Positions 17,223-27,700 of a stretch of DNA of 64,000 nucleotides are shown one piece after another. The notes beneath the pieces were generated by a model. The model was given only the letters and a program-made list of their open reading frames with translations. It did not search any database and was not told where the DNA came from. This DNA comes from Caballeronia choica (GTDB lineage Bacteria > Pseudomonadota > Gammaproteobacteria > Burkholderiales > Burkholderiaceae). The DNA lies in the NCBI RefSeq assembly GCF_001544535.1, contig NZ_FCON02000013.1:1-64000 (forward strand). The letters run 5' to 3'. Every line of letters begins with the position of its first letter. Within the stretch, counting starts at the first letter, position 1. The position numbers and the translations under genes were made by a program.

Positions 17223-18698
17223 ATGCACTTCGCGCCGCGCGGCACGCTGATGATCCAGGGCACGACCTCCGATGCAGGCAAGAGCACGCTCGTCGCGGGC
17301 CTGTGCCGGCTCGCGCGGCGCGGCGGCGTGCGGGTCGCGCCGTTCAAGCCGCAGAACATGGCGCTCAACAGCGCCGTGACCGTCGACGGCGGCGAGATCG
17401 GCCGTGCGCAGGCGTTGCAGGCGATCGCGGCCGGCGTCGATGCGCAGATCGACTTCAATCCGGTGCTGCTCAAGCCGACGAGCGATCGCGGCGCGCAGGT
17501 CATCATCCACGGCCACGCGCACGCGAATCTCGATGCGCGGGCGTATCACGAATACAAGAGCGTCGCGTTCGAGGCCGTGCTGGCTTCGTATGCGCGGCTC
17601 AAGGCGGCTTTCGATTCGATCATCGTCGAGGGTGCGGGAAGCCCGGCGGAGATCAACCTGCGCAAGCGCGACATCGCGAACATGGGCTTTGCGGAGCGCG
17701 TCGATTGCCCGGTCGTGCTGGTTGCCGATATCGACCGCGGGGGCGTGTTCGCGCATCTGGTCGGCACGTTGGCGTGCTTGTCGGAAAGCGAGCGGGCGCG
17801 CATTCGCGGCTTCGTGATCAACCGGTTTCGCGGCGATATCGGCTTGCTGCAGCCCGGGCTCGACTGGCTCACGGCCCGTACCGGCAAACCGGTGCTCGGC
17901 GTCGTGCCTTACCTCCACGGCCTCACGCTCGACGCCGAAGACATGCTGCCGAGCGAAAAGCACACGCGCGGCGCCCGCGACGCGCTGAAGGTGATCGTGC
18001 CGGCGCTGCCGCGCATCAGCAATCACACGGATTTCGATGCGCTGCGCGCGCACCCCCAGGTCGACTTTCAATACGTGCGAGCCGGGATCGCGCCGCCGCC
18101 GGCCGATCTGATCGTGCTGCCCGGCTCGAAAAGCGTGCAGCGCGATCTCGCGTGGCTGCGCGATAACGGCTGGGATCGCGCGATCGCGCGGCATCTTCGC
18201 TATGGCGGCAAGCTGCTCGGCATCTGCGGCGGGATGCAGATGCTCGGGCGCGACATCGACGATCCCGACGGCATCGAAGGTCCGGCGGGACGGATCGACG
18301 GGCTCGGCCTGCTCGATCTGTCGACGACGCTCACGCCGCACAAGCTGCTCGAAAACGTGACCGGGCGACTTGCGCTCGATGGCGACGCAACGGCGCCCGT
18401 GCGCGGCTACGAAATTCACATGGGACGCACGAGCGGCGCGGCACTCGCGCGGCCCGCCGTGCTGCTCGACGACGGCCGGCCGGACGGCGCCGTTTCGGAC
18501 GACGGCCAGATCGCGGCGACGTATCTGCACGGCCTCTTCGATACGCCGGAAGCCTGCGCGGCGCTGCTGGAATGGGCGGGCGTCGGGGAAGCGGAAGCGC
18601 TCGATTATCCGGCGCTCAGGGAAGCGTCGCTGGATCGGCTGGCCGATGCGCTCGCTGAATCGCTCGATCTGGATGCGGTTGGCGCGGCGTTCGGCTGA
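17223..18698 (+). CDS. cobQ: cobyric acid synthase, glutamine-hydrolysing
   Basis: CobQ/CbiP (491 residues) amidates adenosylcobyrinic acid a,c-diamide at four positions, giving cobyric acid. The N-terminal ATP domain has [10 protein letters not shown] (residues 13-22) and [10 protein letters not shown]. The C-terminal class I glutamine amidotransferase domain has the nucleophile Cys in [12 protein letters not shown] and the His in [15 protein letters not shown] lies before the ATG. No genes for the earlier corrin-ring steps are present in the window. Confidence 0.97.
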   Translation: MHFAPRGTLMIQGTTSDAGKSTLVAGLCRLARRGGVRVAPFKPQNMALNSAVTVDGGEIGRAQALQAIAAGVDAQIDFNPVLLKPTSDRGAQVIIHGHAHANLDARAYHEYKSVAFEAVLASYARLKAAFDSIIVEGAGSPAEINLRKRDIANMGFAERVDCPVVLVADIDRGGVFAHLVGTLACLSESERARIRGFVINRFRGDIGLLQPGLDWLTARTGKPVLGVVPYLHGLTLDAEDMLPSEKHTRGARDALKVIVPALPRISNHTDFDALRAHPQVDFQYVRAGIAPPPADLIVLPGSKSVQRDLAWLRDNGWDRAIARHLRYGGKLLGICGGMQMLGRDIDDPDGIEGPAGRIDGLGLLDLSTTLTPHKLLENVTGRLALDGDATAPVRGYEIHMGRTSGAALARPAVLLDDGRPDGAVSDDGQIAATYLHGLFDTPEACAALLEWAGVGEAEALDYPALREASLDRLADALAESLDLDAVGAAFG

Positions 18699-18722
18699 CG
18701 CCGCGCTTTGCCCGCGCTCGCC

Positions 18723-19142
18723 TCAATACAAGATCATCTGCGTGCAGCGAAACAGCGCGACGGTCTTGCCGTCCGCGTTCGTCACAATCGCGTCCCACAC
18801 TTGCGTGCTGCGCCCGAGATGCACGGCCGTCGCCCGCGCGACGATCTTCCCTTCGCGCGCCGTCCCGAGATGATTGCTTTTCAGCTCGACGGTCGTGAAG
18901 TTCTTCGCGCCCTCGGGCAGATGCGCGATACACGCATAGCCGCAGCACGTATCGGCGAGACCGATCACGCTGGCCGCGTGCAGGAAGCCGTTCGGAGCGA
19001 GAAGCTGGGGCCGGATCGGCAATTCGCCGACCAGCGCGCCGCTGTCGAGCGAGACCAGTTCGATGCCGAGCAGCTCCGGCAGGCAGCCGCGCTGGCGATT
19101 GCGCAGGAAATCGAGGGTGACATCGGGGCGTAGTGTCGTCAT
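18723..19142 (-). CDS. PaaI-family hot-dog thioesterase
   Basis: A 139-residue single hot-dog domain (PaaI/DUF4442-like), probably an acyl-CoA thioesterase of unknown substrate. The core has LPIRPQLLAPNGFLHAASVIGLADTCCGYA, here quoted in part as PNGFLHAAS, and the later strand VELKSNHLGTAREG. I chose MTTLRPDVT at 19142, although no clear ribosome site precedes it. A longer frame begins at 19229. It is convergent with cobQ. Confidence 0.85.
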   Translation of the reverse strand: MTTLRPDVTLDFLRNRQRGCLPELLGIELVSLDSGALVGELPIRPQLLAPNGFLHAASVIGLADTCCGYACIAHLPEGAKNFTTVELKSNHLGTAREGKIVARATAVHLGRSTQVWDAIVTNADGKTVALFRCTQMILY

Positions 19143-19295
19143 GGGCAGGAGAACGTTGGCTGTTTGCAAGATATCCGGCGCGGCCGGTTTTACCGATAAT
19201 ATCAACGGCTCGAACATTGCAGGTTTCAAAACAACGATCCGGCCAGCGGGATTTCACCATTTCCGGCTGTCGGGCAGAACATTTCGGGAAACTTC

Positions 19296-19919
19296 ATGAC
19301 GGTGATCGTGGTGGCGAATCCGAAGGGCGGCGTCGGCAAGAGCACGCTCGCGACGAATCTGGCGGGGTATTTCGCGGCGAACGGCGAGTGGGTCGCGCTC
19401 GCGGATCTCGACAAACAGCGCTCGGCCCACGCCTGGCTCACATTGCGGGCGGATACCCTGCCGAGGATCGAAGAGTGGCAAGTGGACATCGACGCGCCGT
19501 CCAAGCCGCCGAAAGGTCTGGAAAAAGCCGTCGTCGATACGCCGGCCGGGATTCACGGCAACCGGCTCGCGCTCGCGCTGGAACTGGCGGACAAGGTGAT
19601 CGTGCCGCTTCAGCCGTCGATGTTCGACATCCTCGCGACGCAGGACTTCCTGCAGAAATTGTCGAAGGAAAAGGCGGTGCGCAAGGGCGCGATCGAGATC
19701 GGCGTGGTCGGGATGCGGGTGGATGCCCGCACACGCTCGGCAGACCAGTTGCACCGGTTCGTCGAGGGGCTCGAACTGCCGGTGCTCGGGTTCGTGCGCG
19801 ATACGCAGAATTATGTGCAGCTTGCGGCGCACGGGCTCACGATCTGGGATGTCGCGAAGAGCCGCGTGGAGAAGGACCTGGAACAGTGGCAGCCGATCGT
19901 GGAGTGGGCGGGGAAGTAG
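19296..19919 (+). CDS. orphan ParA-family ATPase
   Basis: A 207-residue small ParA/MinD-like ATPase. The deviant Walker A motif KGGVGKST is at residues 10-17, and the partner motif is in VVDTPAGIHG. In the A' region, LADLDKQRSA replaces the usual DxDxQ. No ParB or centromere-like repeats are next to it, so it is unlikely to be the chromosomal ParA. Orphan members position proteins such as chemoreceptor or carboxysome-like clusters; the cargo here is unknown. Confidence 0.88.
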   Translation: MTVIVVANPKGGVGKSTLATNLAGYFAANGEWVALADLDKQRSAHAWLTLRADTLPRIEEWQVDIDAPSKPPKGLEKAVVDTPAGIHGNRLALALELADKVIVPLQPSMFDILATQDFLQKLSKEKAVRKGAIEIGVVGMRVDARTRSADQLHRFVEGLELPVLGFVRDTQNYVQLAAHGLTIWDVAKSRVEKDLEQWQPIVEWAGK

Positions 19920-20030
19920 AGAGGGAGGCCGGCCATTGTCTGTTTGCGATCTTTCGTTTCGCCGCATGGTATTAGAGGGATTTTCGGAGACTTCTTAAAA
20001 TCTCCTTCGCAGAAAAAATACCCGCGCTCT

Positions 20031-20417
20031 CTACGTCCAGTTCTGCGTCGGCACGTGATCGCGGCTGCCCTTGATGCGGTTCTTCTCGTCGACGAATACC
20101 AGATCCGGCTTCCAGCCCGCCTTCAATTCCGCCTCGTCGACCGAAGCGAACGCCGCGATGATCACCAGGTCGCCCAGTTGCGCCCGGCGCGCGGCCGAGC
20201 CGTTGAGCGAAATCATTCCGCTGCCGCGCTCGCCCTTGATCGCGTAAGTCGTCAGGCGCTCACCGTTGTTCACGTTCCAGATGTCGATCTGCTCGTTCTC
20301 GACGAGATTCGCCGCTTCGAGCAAATCTTCGTCGATTGCGCACGAGCCTTCGTAATGCAATTCGCAGTGCGTGACCGTCGCGCGGTGAATCTTCGATTTC
20401 AGCATGGTTCGCTGCAT
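20031..20417 (-). CDS. panD: aspartate 1-decarboxylase
   Basis: PanD (128 residues) makes beta-alanine for pantothenate and coenzyme A. It is a pyruvoyl enzyme that cleaves itself between Gly24 and Ser25. With the start at 20417 ([11 protein letters not shown]) the motif HYEGSCAID puts Gly-Ser exactly at 24-25. That settles the start against an upstream in-frame codon five residues earlier. It lies 11 bp behind panC. Confidence 0.97.
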   Translation of the reverse strand: MQRTMLKSKIHRATVTHCELHYEGSCAIDEDLLEAANLVENEQIDIWNVNNGERLTTYAIKGERGSGMISLNGSAARRAQLGDLVIIAAFASVDEAELKAGWKPDLVFVDEKNRIKGSRDHVPTQNWT

Positions 20418-20428
20418 GGCTTCGTCTC

Positions 20429-21262
<834 letters not shown>

Positions 21263-21338
21263 CTAGCGGTTGTCTCCTGGCGGGCAGCTTTATCCGGCTG
21301 CTCCGAGGCAAGGGTAAGGGAAGGGGAAATGGGAGCCT

Positions 21339-22235
21339 TCAGGCCGGCGAATACGCGAGCCTCACGTAAATCGGCGCATACGGCTCGGCCTGGGTGATCT
21401 CGATCAGCGATTCCCGCGACAACTCGAGCATCGCGATGAAATTCACCACGACGACCGCAACGCCGCGCGAGGTCTGGAAGAGGTCGGAGAATTCCATGAA
21501 GCGCGCGGTCTGAAGGCGCCGCAGGATCACGCTCATGTGCTCGCGCACCGACAACTGTTCGCGCGAAATCTTGTGATGCTGGACGAGCTTCGCGCGCTTG
21601 ATGACATCGGCCCAGGCGGCGCGCAGATCGATCAGCTCGACGTCGGGGAAGCGCTGCGCCGGCGATTGCTCGATATAGACGTCCGCGCGCAGGAAGTCGC
21701 GCCCGAGTTGCGGCAACTGGTCGAGCCTCAGCGCGGCGAGCTTCATCTGCTCGTATTCGAGCAGGCGACGCACGAGTTCGGCGCGCGGGTCCTCGGCTTC
21801 CTCGCCGGTGTCGGCCTTTTTCACCGGCAGCAACATGCGCGACTTGATCTCGATCAGCATCGCAGCCATCAGCAGGTATTCGCCGGCAAGTTCCAGATTC
21901 GATTCGCGGATCTGGTCGACATAGCCGAGATACTGCTTGGTCACGTCCGCCATCGGGATGTCGAGGACGTTGAAGTTCTGCTTGCGGATCAGGTACAGCA
22001 AGAGATCGAGCGGACCTTCGAAAGCCTCCAGAAAGACTTCGAGCGCGTCCGGCGGAATGTAGAGGTCCGTCGGCAGCTTCCAGAGCGGCTCGCCGTACAG
22101 ATGCGCGAACGCGACGCCGTCAATCACGTCGGGCGTAGAATCGGTCGCGGGCGCGGCGAGCTTTGCGCGTCTGTCCTCGCGCGCCTCCTGCACGGCCTGG
22201 TCCGATGCCGGATGCGCCTCGCGGGCGGCGCTCAC
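21339..22235 (-). CDS. scpA: segregation and condensation protein A
   Basis: ScpA (298 residues) is the kleisin that bridges the SMC/condensin ATPase in chromosome organisation. The segment EAFEGPLDLLLYLIRKQNFNVLDIPMADVT is the diagnostic N-terminal SMC-binding region, quoted here as FEGPLDLLLYLIRKQ. The C-terminal winged helix is near 220-290. I chose GTG at 22235, which follows the DUF3460 stop by 2 bp. The frame is open further upstream but there overlaps DUF3460. ScpB is not in the window. Confidence 0.93.
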   Translation of the reverse strand: MSAAREAHPASDQAVQEAREDRRAKLAAPATDSTPDVIDGVAFAHLYGEPLWKLPTDLYIPPDALEVFLEAFEGPLDLLLYLIRKQNFNVLDIPMADVTKQYLGYVDQIRESNLELAGEYLLMAAMLIEIKSRMLLPVKKADTGEEAEDPRAELVRRLLEYEQMKLAALRLDQLPQLGRDFLRADVYIEQSPAQRFPDVELIDLRAAWADVIKRAKLVQHHKISREQLSVREHMSVILRRLQTARFMEFSDLFQTSRGVAVVVVNFIAMLELSRESLIEITQAEPYAPIYVRLAYSPA

Positions 22236-22237
22236 GT

Positions 22238-22423
22238 TCAGAAGTTCTGGTAGTAGACGTAAGGCGTCTGTTCCACGCGCGACGTTTTCTGCTTCGCGCG
22301 TTCGTCGAGGTCGATCGGCTGCTTGTCCCACAGGAGCGCGCGGCCGCTGCGCTGTTCTTCTTCCAGCGACGGCTTCTGCGCTTTCAACTGATTGATGAAC
22401 TGGGTGATGTCCGACTGGTACAT
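22238..22423 (-). CDS. DUF3460 small protein
   Basis: A 61-residue conserved protein (MYQSDITQFINQLKAQKP and a C-terminal TPYVYYQNF). Members of this family accompany scpA in beta-proteobacteria. The function is unknown. The start at 22423 is the family start; an in-frame codon lies 15 residues upstream. Its stop is 2 bp before the scpA GTG, so the two are translated together. Confidence 0.88.
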   Translation of the reverse strand: MYQSDITQFINQLKAQKPSLEEEQRSGRALLWDKQPIDLDERAKQKTSRVEQTPYVYYQNF

Positions 22424-22958
22424 GATTCGACTTCCGTTGGGATCGGGGCAATTCGACGGGGGCGGCAATCCGGTGGGCAGCCCGTTGGGTAGTCCGTTGG
22501 GTTGTCCATTGGCAGCTGCGATTTCGATGCAATTTTACCGCAAGCGCTCCGGCGCGGTTCGATATCGGCGGTTGCAATCCGCTTGATTGGCCGAATGGCC
22601 TATCGGAATCGTCGTAAAACGGCGGCTACGGCGCCTGAACGGCCTGCGCGGCCGGAACCCGCGCCGCTTCGGGCCGTCCAAGGCGGGCGGCCGGCGTTTC
22701 CACCAACGTTTTCAGCGCATTCCGAAGCGCGCTGCGCGATGTCCTTGCCGCCGTCGCCGCAGCGCGTGCGTCGGTCATTTTGGGATGGCTCCAGCGGTCG
22801 ATGTGGTGAAATAGCGCCTGCGCGATTTTCGAACGCGACGAACACGCGTCGCCATCGACATCGACGCAAACAGGCAAAATGCGCCTCGGTCGCAAACCGG
22901 CAAGTCGTTCGATGCCGTGAATTGCAATAAACACACCAATCAATTCCGGAGGTCACGT
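22424..22958. other. gene-free stretch between DUF3460 and tamA
   Basis: It holds four imperfect tandem copies of a 12-bp unit (CCGTTGGGTAGT type) at 22470-22517, 50-95 bp upstream of DUF3460. A minus-strand frame at 22626-22943 starts with TTG. Its first half has low GC at third codon positions, so I do not call it. The rest presumably holds the promoters of the divergent DUF3460 and tamA transcripts; no clear boxes were identified. Confidence 0.6.
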
Positions 22959-24767
22959 TTGGCGGGGCGCCTGTTAGATTCCTTGCGGACGATGCGCAGG
23001 CCGGACGGCTCGCGACGGCCCGCTGCGCCGCCACGACGCCGCATCGCGCGAATCTGCGGCGCGCTCTTCCTCCTGGCTGCGGCGCAGTCGGCGCTGGCGA
23101 AGTACACCGTCGACATCGACGCGCCGCGCAGCGTGCGTTCGCTGCTGAAGGACCATCTCGACCTGGCGCGCTTCGCCAAGCGCGACGACGTCAGCGACGA
23201 ACAGTTCCAGTTCCTCGTCACCGCGACGCCGCAGGACGTCCGCGATCTCGTCGCGACCGAGGGCTATTTCACGCCGGTCGTGCGCACGGACGTCAAGGTC
23301 GTCGACAACAAGAAAACCGTCACCGTGAGCGTCGATCCGGGTCCGCAGACGACCGTCGCGTCGGTCTCGCTGACGTTCAAGGGCGCCGTGACGACCGAGG
23401 ACCCCAAGCAGGAGAACACCGCGCGCTTCGCGTTCTCGGTGCAGGAAGGCGACGCGTTCTCGCAGGACGCCTGGAGCGACGCCAAGAACGCCGCGCTGAA
23501 AGCCTTGCAGGCGCGCCGCTATCTCGGCGCGAAAATCACGCGCTCGCAGGCGCGGGTGAATCCGCGCACGCACATTGCCGATTTGTCGGTGACTTTCGAC
23601 AGCGGCCCGACCTTCACCTTCGGCGATCTCGACGTGAGCGGCGTGCGCCGCTATCCGGAAGCGATCATCCACAACGTGAACCCGATCCATCCGGGCGACA
23701 TCTACGACATCGCGCGCGTGAACGAACTCCAGCGCCAGTTGCAGAACACGCCGTACTACGCGAGCGTCGCGATCGACGCCGACAACGACGTCACCAAGCC
23801 CGACAACACGCCGATCCACCTGAAGGTCAGCGAGTACCCGTACAACAGCGTGCGCTACGGCGTCGGCTACGCGACGGACACCGGCCCGCACATCCAGGGC
23901 GCGTACAGCTATCTCGATACGTTCGGCAAGGCCTATCCGTTCACGATCTCCGGCCGCCTCGACCAGACGCAGCAATACGGCCAGGTGCAACTCGCGATGC
24001 CACCGGGCGCGCGCGGCTGGGTCAACAGCGTGCTCGCCTCGTACACGAACACCAACGTGTCGGACACGCGCATCTACAGCGCGCGCGTCGGCGTGCAGCG
24101 TTCGCGCTCGACGCAGAACATCGACACGACGTATGCCCTCATGTTCTACGACGACCGCCTGACGCAGAACGCGCCGAACCCGTCGAGTGCGCGCGCGCTG
24201 ATGCCGTCCTGGCAGTGGATACGGCGCAACGTCGACGATCCGCTGTTCCCGCGCAGCGGCAACCTGGTCCGCGCGGAAGCGGGCTTTGCGATCAAGAACA
24301 TAGCCACCGAGCAGACTTTCGCGCGGCTCTACACGAACCTGCTGCAATACCTCCCGATCACCAAGCGCGACCTGTTCGTGTTCCGCGCGGAATTCGGCGG
24401 CGTGTTCACGAGCGGACCGTCGAACGGCATTCCAGCGTCGCTGCTGTTTCGCGCGGGCGGCGCGAACTCGGTGCGCGGCTACAGTTACCTGAGCATCGGC
24501 AACAACGTCGACGGATCGATCCTGCCGACCAAGTATCTCGTCACCGGCAGCACCGAATATCAGCACTGGTTCACGCACGACTGGGGCGGCGCGGCATTCT
24601 TCGACATCGGTACCGCCACCGATACCTGGAAGGAGCGCGTCTTCCAGCCGGGCGTCGGCATCGGGGCGCGCTGGCGCAGTCCGGTCGGGCCGGTGAACGT
24701 TGACGTGGCCTATGGTTTCAAGAACAAGAGCATCAAGCCGTATCTGACGCTCGGCATCGCCTTCTGA
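22959..24767 (+). CDS. tamA: translocation and assembly module outer-membrane protein TamA
   Basis: TamA (602 residues) is an Omp85-family barrel that, with TamB, helps insert outer-membrane proteins and move lipids. I place the start at TTG 22959 because GGAGG at 22948-22952 is ideally spaced. GTG 22917 and ATG 22992 lack a good site. A signal peptide ends at ALA (residue 47). POTRA repeats run to about 280. The barrel carries the Omp85 motif VRGYSYLSIG and ends in LTLGIAF with a terminal Phe. It is 24 bp before tamB. Confidence 0.94.
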   Translation: MAGRLLDSLRTMRRPDGSRRPAAPPRRRIARICGALFLLAAAQSALAKYTVDIDAPRSVRSLLKDHLDLARFAKRDDVSDEQFQFLVTATPQDVRDLVATEGYFTPVVRTDVKVVDNKKTVTVSVDPGPQTTVASVSLTFKGAVTTEDPKQENTARFAFSVQEGDAFSQDAWSDAKNAALKALQARRYLGAKITRSQARVNPRTHIADLSVTFDSGPTFTFGDLDVSGVRRYPEAIIHNVNPIHPGDIYDIARVNELQRQLQNTPYYASVAIDADNDVTKPDNTPIHLKVSEYPYNSVRYGVGYATDTGPHIQGAYSYLDTFGKAYPFTISGRLDQTQQYGQVQLAMPPGARGWVNSVLASYTNTNVSDTRIYSARVGVQRSRSTQNIDTTYALMFYDDRLTQNAPNPSSARALMPSWQWIRRNVDDPLFPRSGNLVRAEAGFAIKNIATEQTFARLYTNLLQYLPITKRDLFVFRAEFGGVFTSGPSNGIPASLLFRAGGANSVRGYSYLSIGNNVDGSILPTKYLVTGSTEYQHWFTHDWGGAAFFDIGTATDTWKERVFQPGVGIGARWRSPVGPVNVDVAYGFKNKSIKPYLTLGIAF

Positions 24768-24791
24768 ACTTTTTGCGAAACCCCGCCACGC

Positions 24792-27700
24792 ATGACCGAC
24801 CCCACAGTCCATCCGAACGCAGACGAACCCGGCAACGGCGGGGGAGGCGACGCGCCCGGAGCTTCGGGTGCGCCTGACGCGCAGCCGCCGCGCCGGGGCG
24901 GCTGGCGGCGGCTCGCGAAGTGGCTCGGCGGGATCGTGCTCGCGCTCGTGCTGTGCCTGGCGCTCGGCGTCGGGATGATTTTCTATGCGCTCATGAGCGA
25001 GCGCGGCACGCATTACGTCTGGCAGGCGGCGACGTCGCTGCTCGATGGGCGGCTCAGCGGCACGCTCGACGGCGGCTCGGTCGCGACCGGCCTGCGTCTG
25101 CGCAACGTCCACTGGAAGAGCCTCGACGGCAAGGGCACCGACATCGCCGTCGACAGCGTCTCCGCCCGTTGGGAACTGACGCGTGAGCCGTGGCGCTTCA
25201 CGATCGACTATCTGCATGTCGGGACGATCGACGCGCGCATCGCGCCGTCGCCCAAGGAAACGACGAAGACGGAATTGCCAAAGGATTTGCGCCTGCCGAT
25301 CCAGCTTGCGATCCGCGACGTGAGCGTGGCGAAGTTGCGCCTGCATCAGGGCGCGACGACGACCGAACTCTCGCGGCTGCTGTTCCACGGACGCAGCGAC
25401 GGACGTCATCACGAAGCGACCGTCGAGCGTCTCGACACGCCGTTCGGCGCGGTCAACGCGGCCGTGAAGATGGACGGCGGCGCGCGGCCGTTCCCGCTGA
25501 CGGGCGACGCCGGCTACTCGGGCAAGGTGAACGGCGAGTCGGTGCAGGTCGCGGCGCATCTGACCGGATCGCTCGAAAACCTCGTCGCCGATGTGCAGGC
25601 GAGCGGCATGAAGCTGAACGGCCGCGCGCACGTCGAAGCGCTGCCGTTCGGCGACGTGCCGCTGAAAAACGCCATCGTGACCGTCGATCACGTCAATCCG
25701 CAGGCGTTCAGCCCGAGCGCGCCGTTCGCCGATCTCGCCGTGCGCGCCGAAGTGAAGCCGGCTGAGCCGGACAAGGCGGGTTCGCTCGTCGTGACCGGGC
25801 CGGTGTCGATCGTGAATGCGAAGCCGGGACCGGTCGACAAGCAGTTGCTCCCGCTCATCGACGCCCACGCGAACGTGCGCCTCGACGCCGCCGCGCAATC
25901 CATCACGGATCTGAACGTGCGGCTCGTGAAAGAAGCGACGATCACCGGCGGCGGGTCGCTCAAGGGCAATCACGGCCAGTTCGACCTGAAGGTCGCGAAA
26001 CTCGACCTGAGCGCGATCCAGTCGAGCATCCGGCCGACGCAGTTCGCCGGGCCGATCGGCATCACGCTCGCGGGCGACACGCAGACCATCGTGCTCGACC
26101 TGAACGATCCGAAGTCGGCGATCCGCGCGCAGGGCAAGGTGAAGCTCGACGCCAAGCAGACCGCGTTCGAAGGCGTGAAGCTCTCGGTGGGGAAGGGCCG
26201 CGTCGAATTGAGCGGCGCGCTGAAGAAGGACGTCAATTCGAGCTATGACCTGAAGGCGACGCTCGTCGAGTTCAATCCGCTGTTGCTGATGCAGCAGGTG
26301 GCGAGCGCACCGCCCAAGGGCAAGAAGGCCGCGCCCGCGCGCGTGATCGAGGCGCGCGTGAACGGCACGCTGACGGCCGCGGGCGTGCTCGCGCCGACGC
26401 TCACCACCAAGGCGCAATTCAAGCTCGGCGAGAGCGTCTACGACAACCTGCCGCTGACGGGCGCCGGCACCGTGCAGGTCGCCGGCACGCGGATCCTGCC
26501 GAGCAACGCAAAGCTCTCGGTGGCGGGCAACGACATCGACCTGAACGGCAGCTTCGGCGCGCCCGGCGACCGTTTGCGCTTTCGCGTCGATGCGCCGGCG
26601 CTCGAACGGCTGGGCTTCGGCCTCGCGGGTCTCGTCAAGGCCGATGGCGACCTGACCGGCTCGTTCGCGCATCCGAACGTCGCGGCGAACTATCAGGCCG
26701 ACGGCGTCGTGTTCGGCCCGAACCGGCTCGGCCACGCGGAAGGCCACGCTGAAATGCGCGACGGCGCGAACGGCGCGCTCGTTTTCACGACGAAAGCGCG
26801 CGATCTCAGCACCGAAGGCGTCGAACTCGCGACGCTCGACGCCAGCCTCACCGGCACGCGCGCGCAGCATAAGCTCGACGCCACCGCGACCGGCAAGGTG
26901 CGCGGCGAGGCGGTCAACCTGACGCTAGCCGCGAACGGCAAGCTCACGGACGCCCGCGACGGCCCGCACTGGGACGGCACGATCACGCGGCTCACGAACA
27001 AGGGAACGCCGTCGGTGAATCTCGAATCGCCGCTCACCGTGAGCTATGCGCCCAACCGCATCGTGCTCGGCGCGACGCGGTTGTCGGCGGAAGGCGCCGT
27101 GCTCGACCTGAAGTCGTTCGCTTTCGAGGGCGGGCGCATCCAGTCGGCGGGCACGCTCACGAACCTGTCGATCCCGCGCATTCTCGAAATCCGCCAGGAA
27201 CTGACTGGCGCTGAGCCGCCGATCAAGACCGATCTCGTCTTCGACGGCGACTGGAACTTCTCGCTCGGCACGACGGCGACCGGCCACATCCAGATCAAGC
27301 GCCGCACCGGCGACGTCTCGGTCGACGCGGCGCGCGGTGTCGCGGCCCTCGGCATTTCGGACATCACCGCACGCGCGGACTTCACCAACGGCAATCGCCT
27401 GAACGCGACGTTCCACGCGCAGGCGACCCGCATCGGCTCGATCGATGCCAACGTGCACACGCCGCTCGTCGCGCGCGACGGCATTCTCACGGTCGCCGAC
27501 GAAGCGCCGCTCACCGGCGCCATCGACGCGAACATTCCGCAACTGCGCACGACCGGCGGCCTGTTCGGCCCGAGCTACCTGCTCGGCGGGCGGCTCGCGC
27601 TGAAACTCACGATCGCGGGCATCGTCGCGAAGCCGAATCTCTCCGGCATGCTGACCGGCGATGAACTGTCCGCGACGCTGGTCGGCCAGGGCGTGCAATT

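Noticed and set aside
22626-22943. 105-residue minus-strand frame upstream of tamA
   Set aside because: It starts with TTG, the first half has non-coding third-position composition, and it blocks the tamA promoter region. No family was recognised.
22974-26870. 1298-residue minus-strand open frame opposite tamA/tamB
   Set aside because: It is a high-GC shadow frame, Arg/Val/Asp-rich with no domain; tamA and tamB are clearly coding on the other strand.
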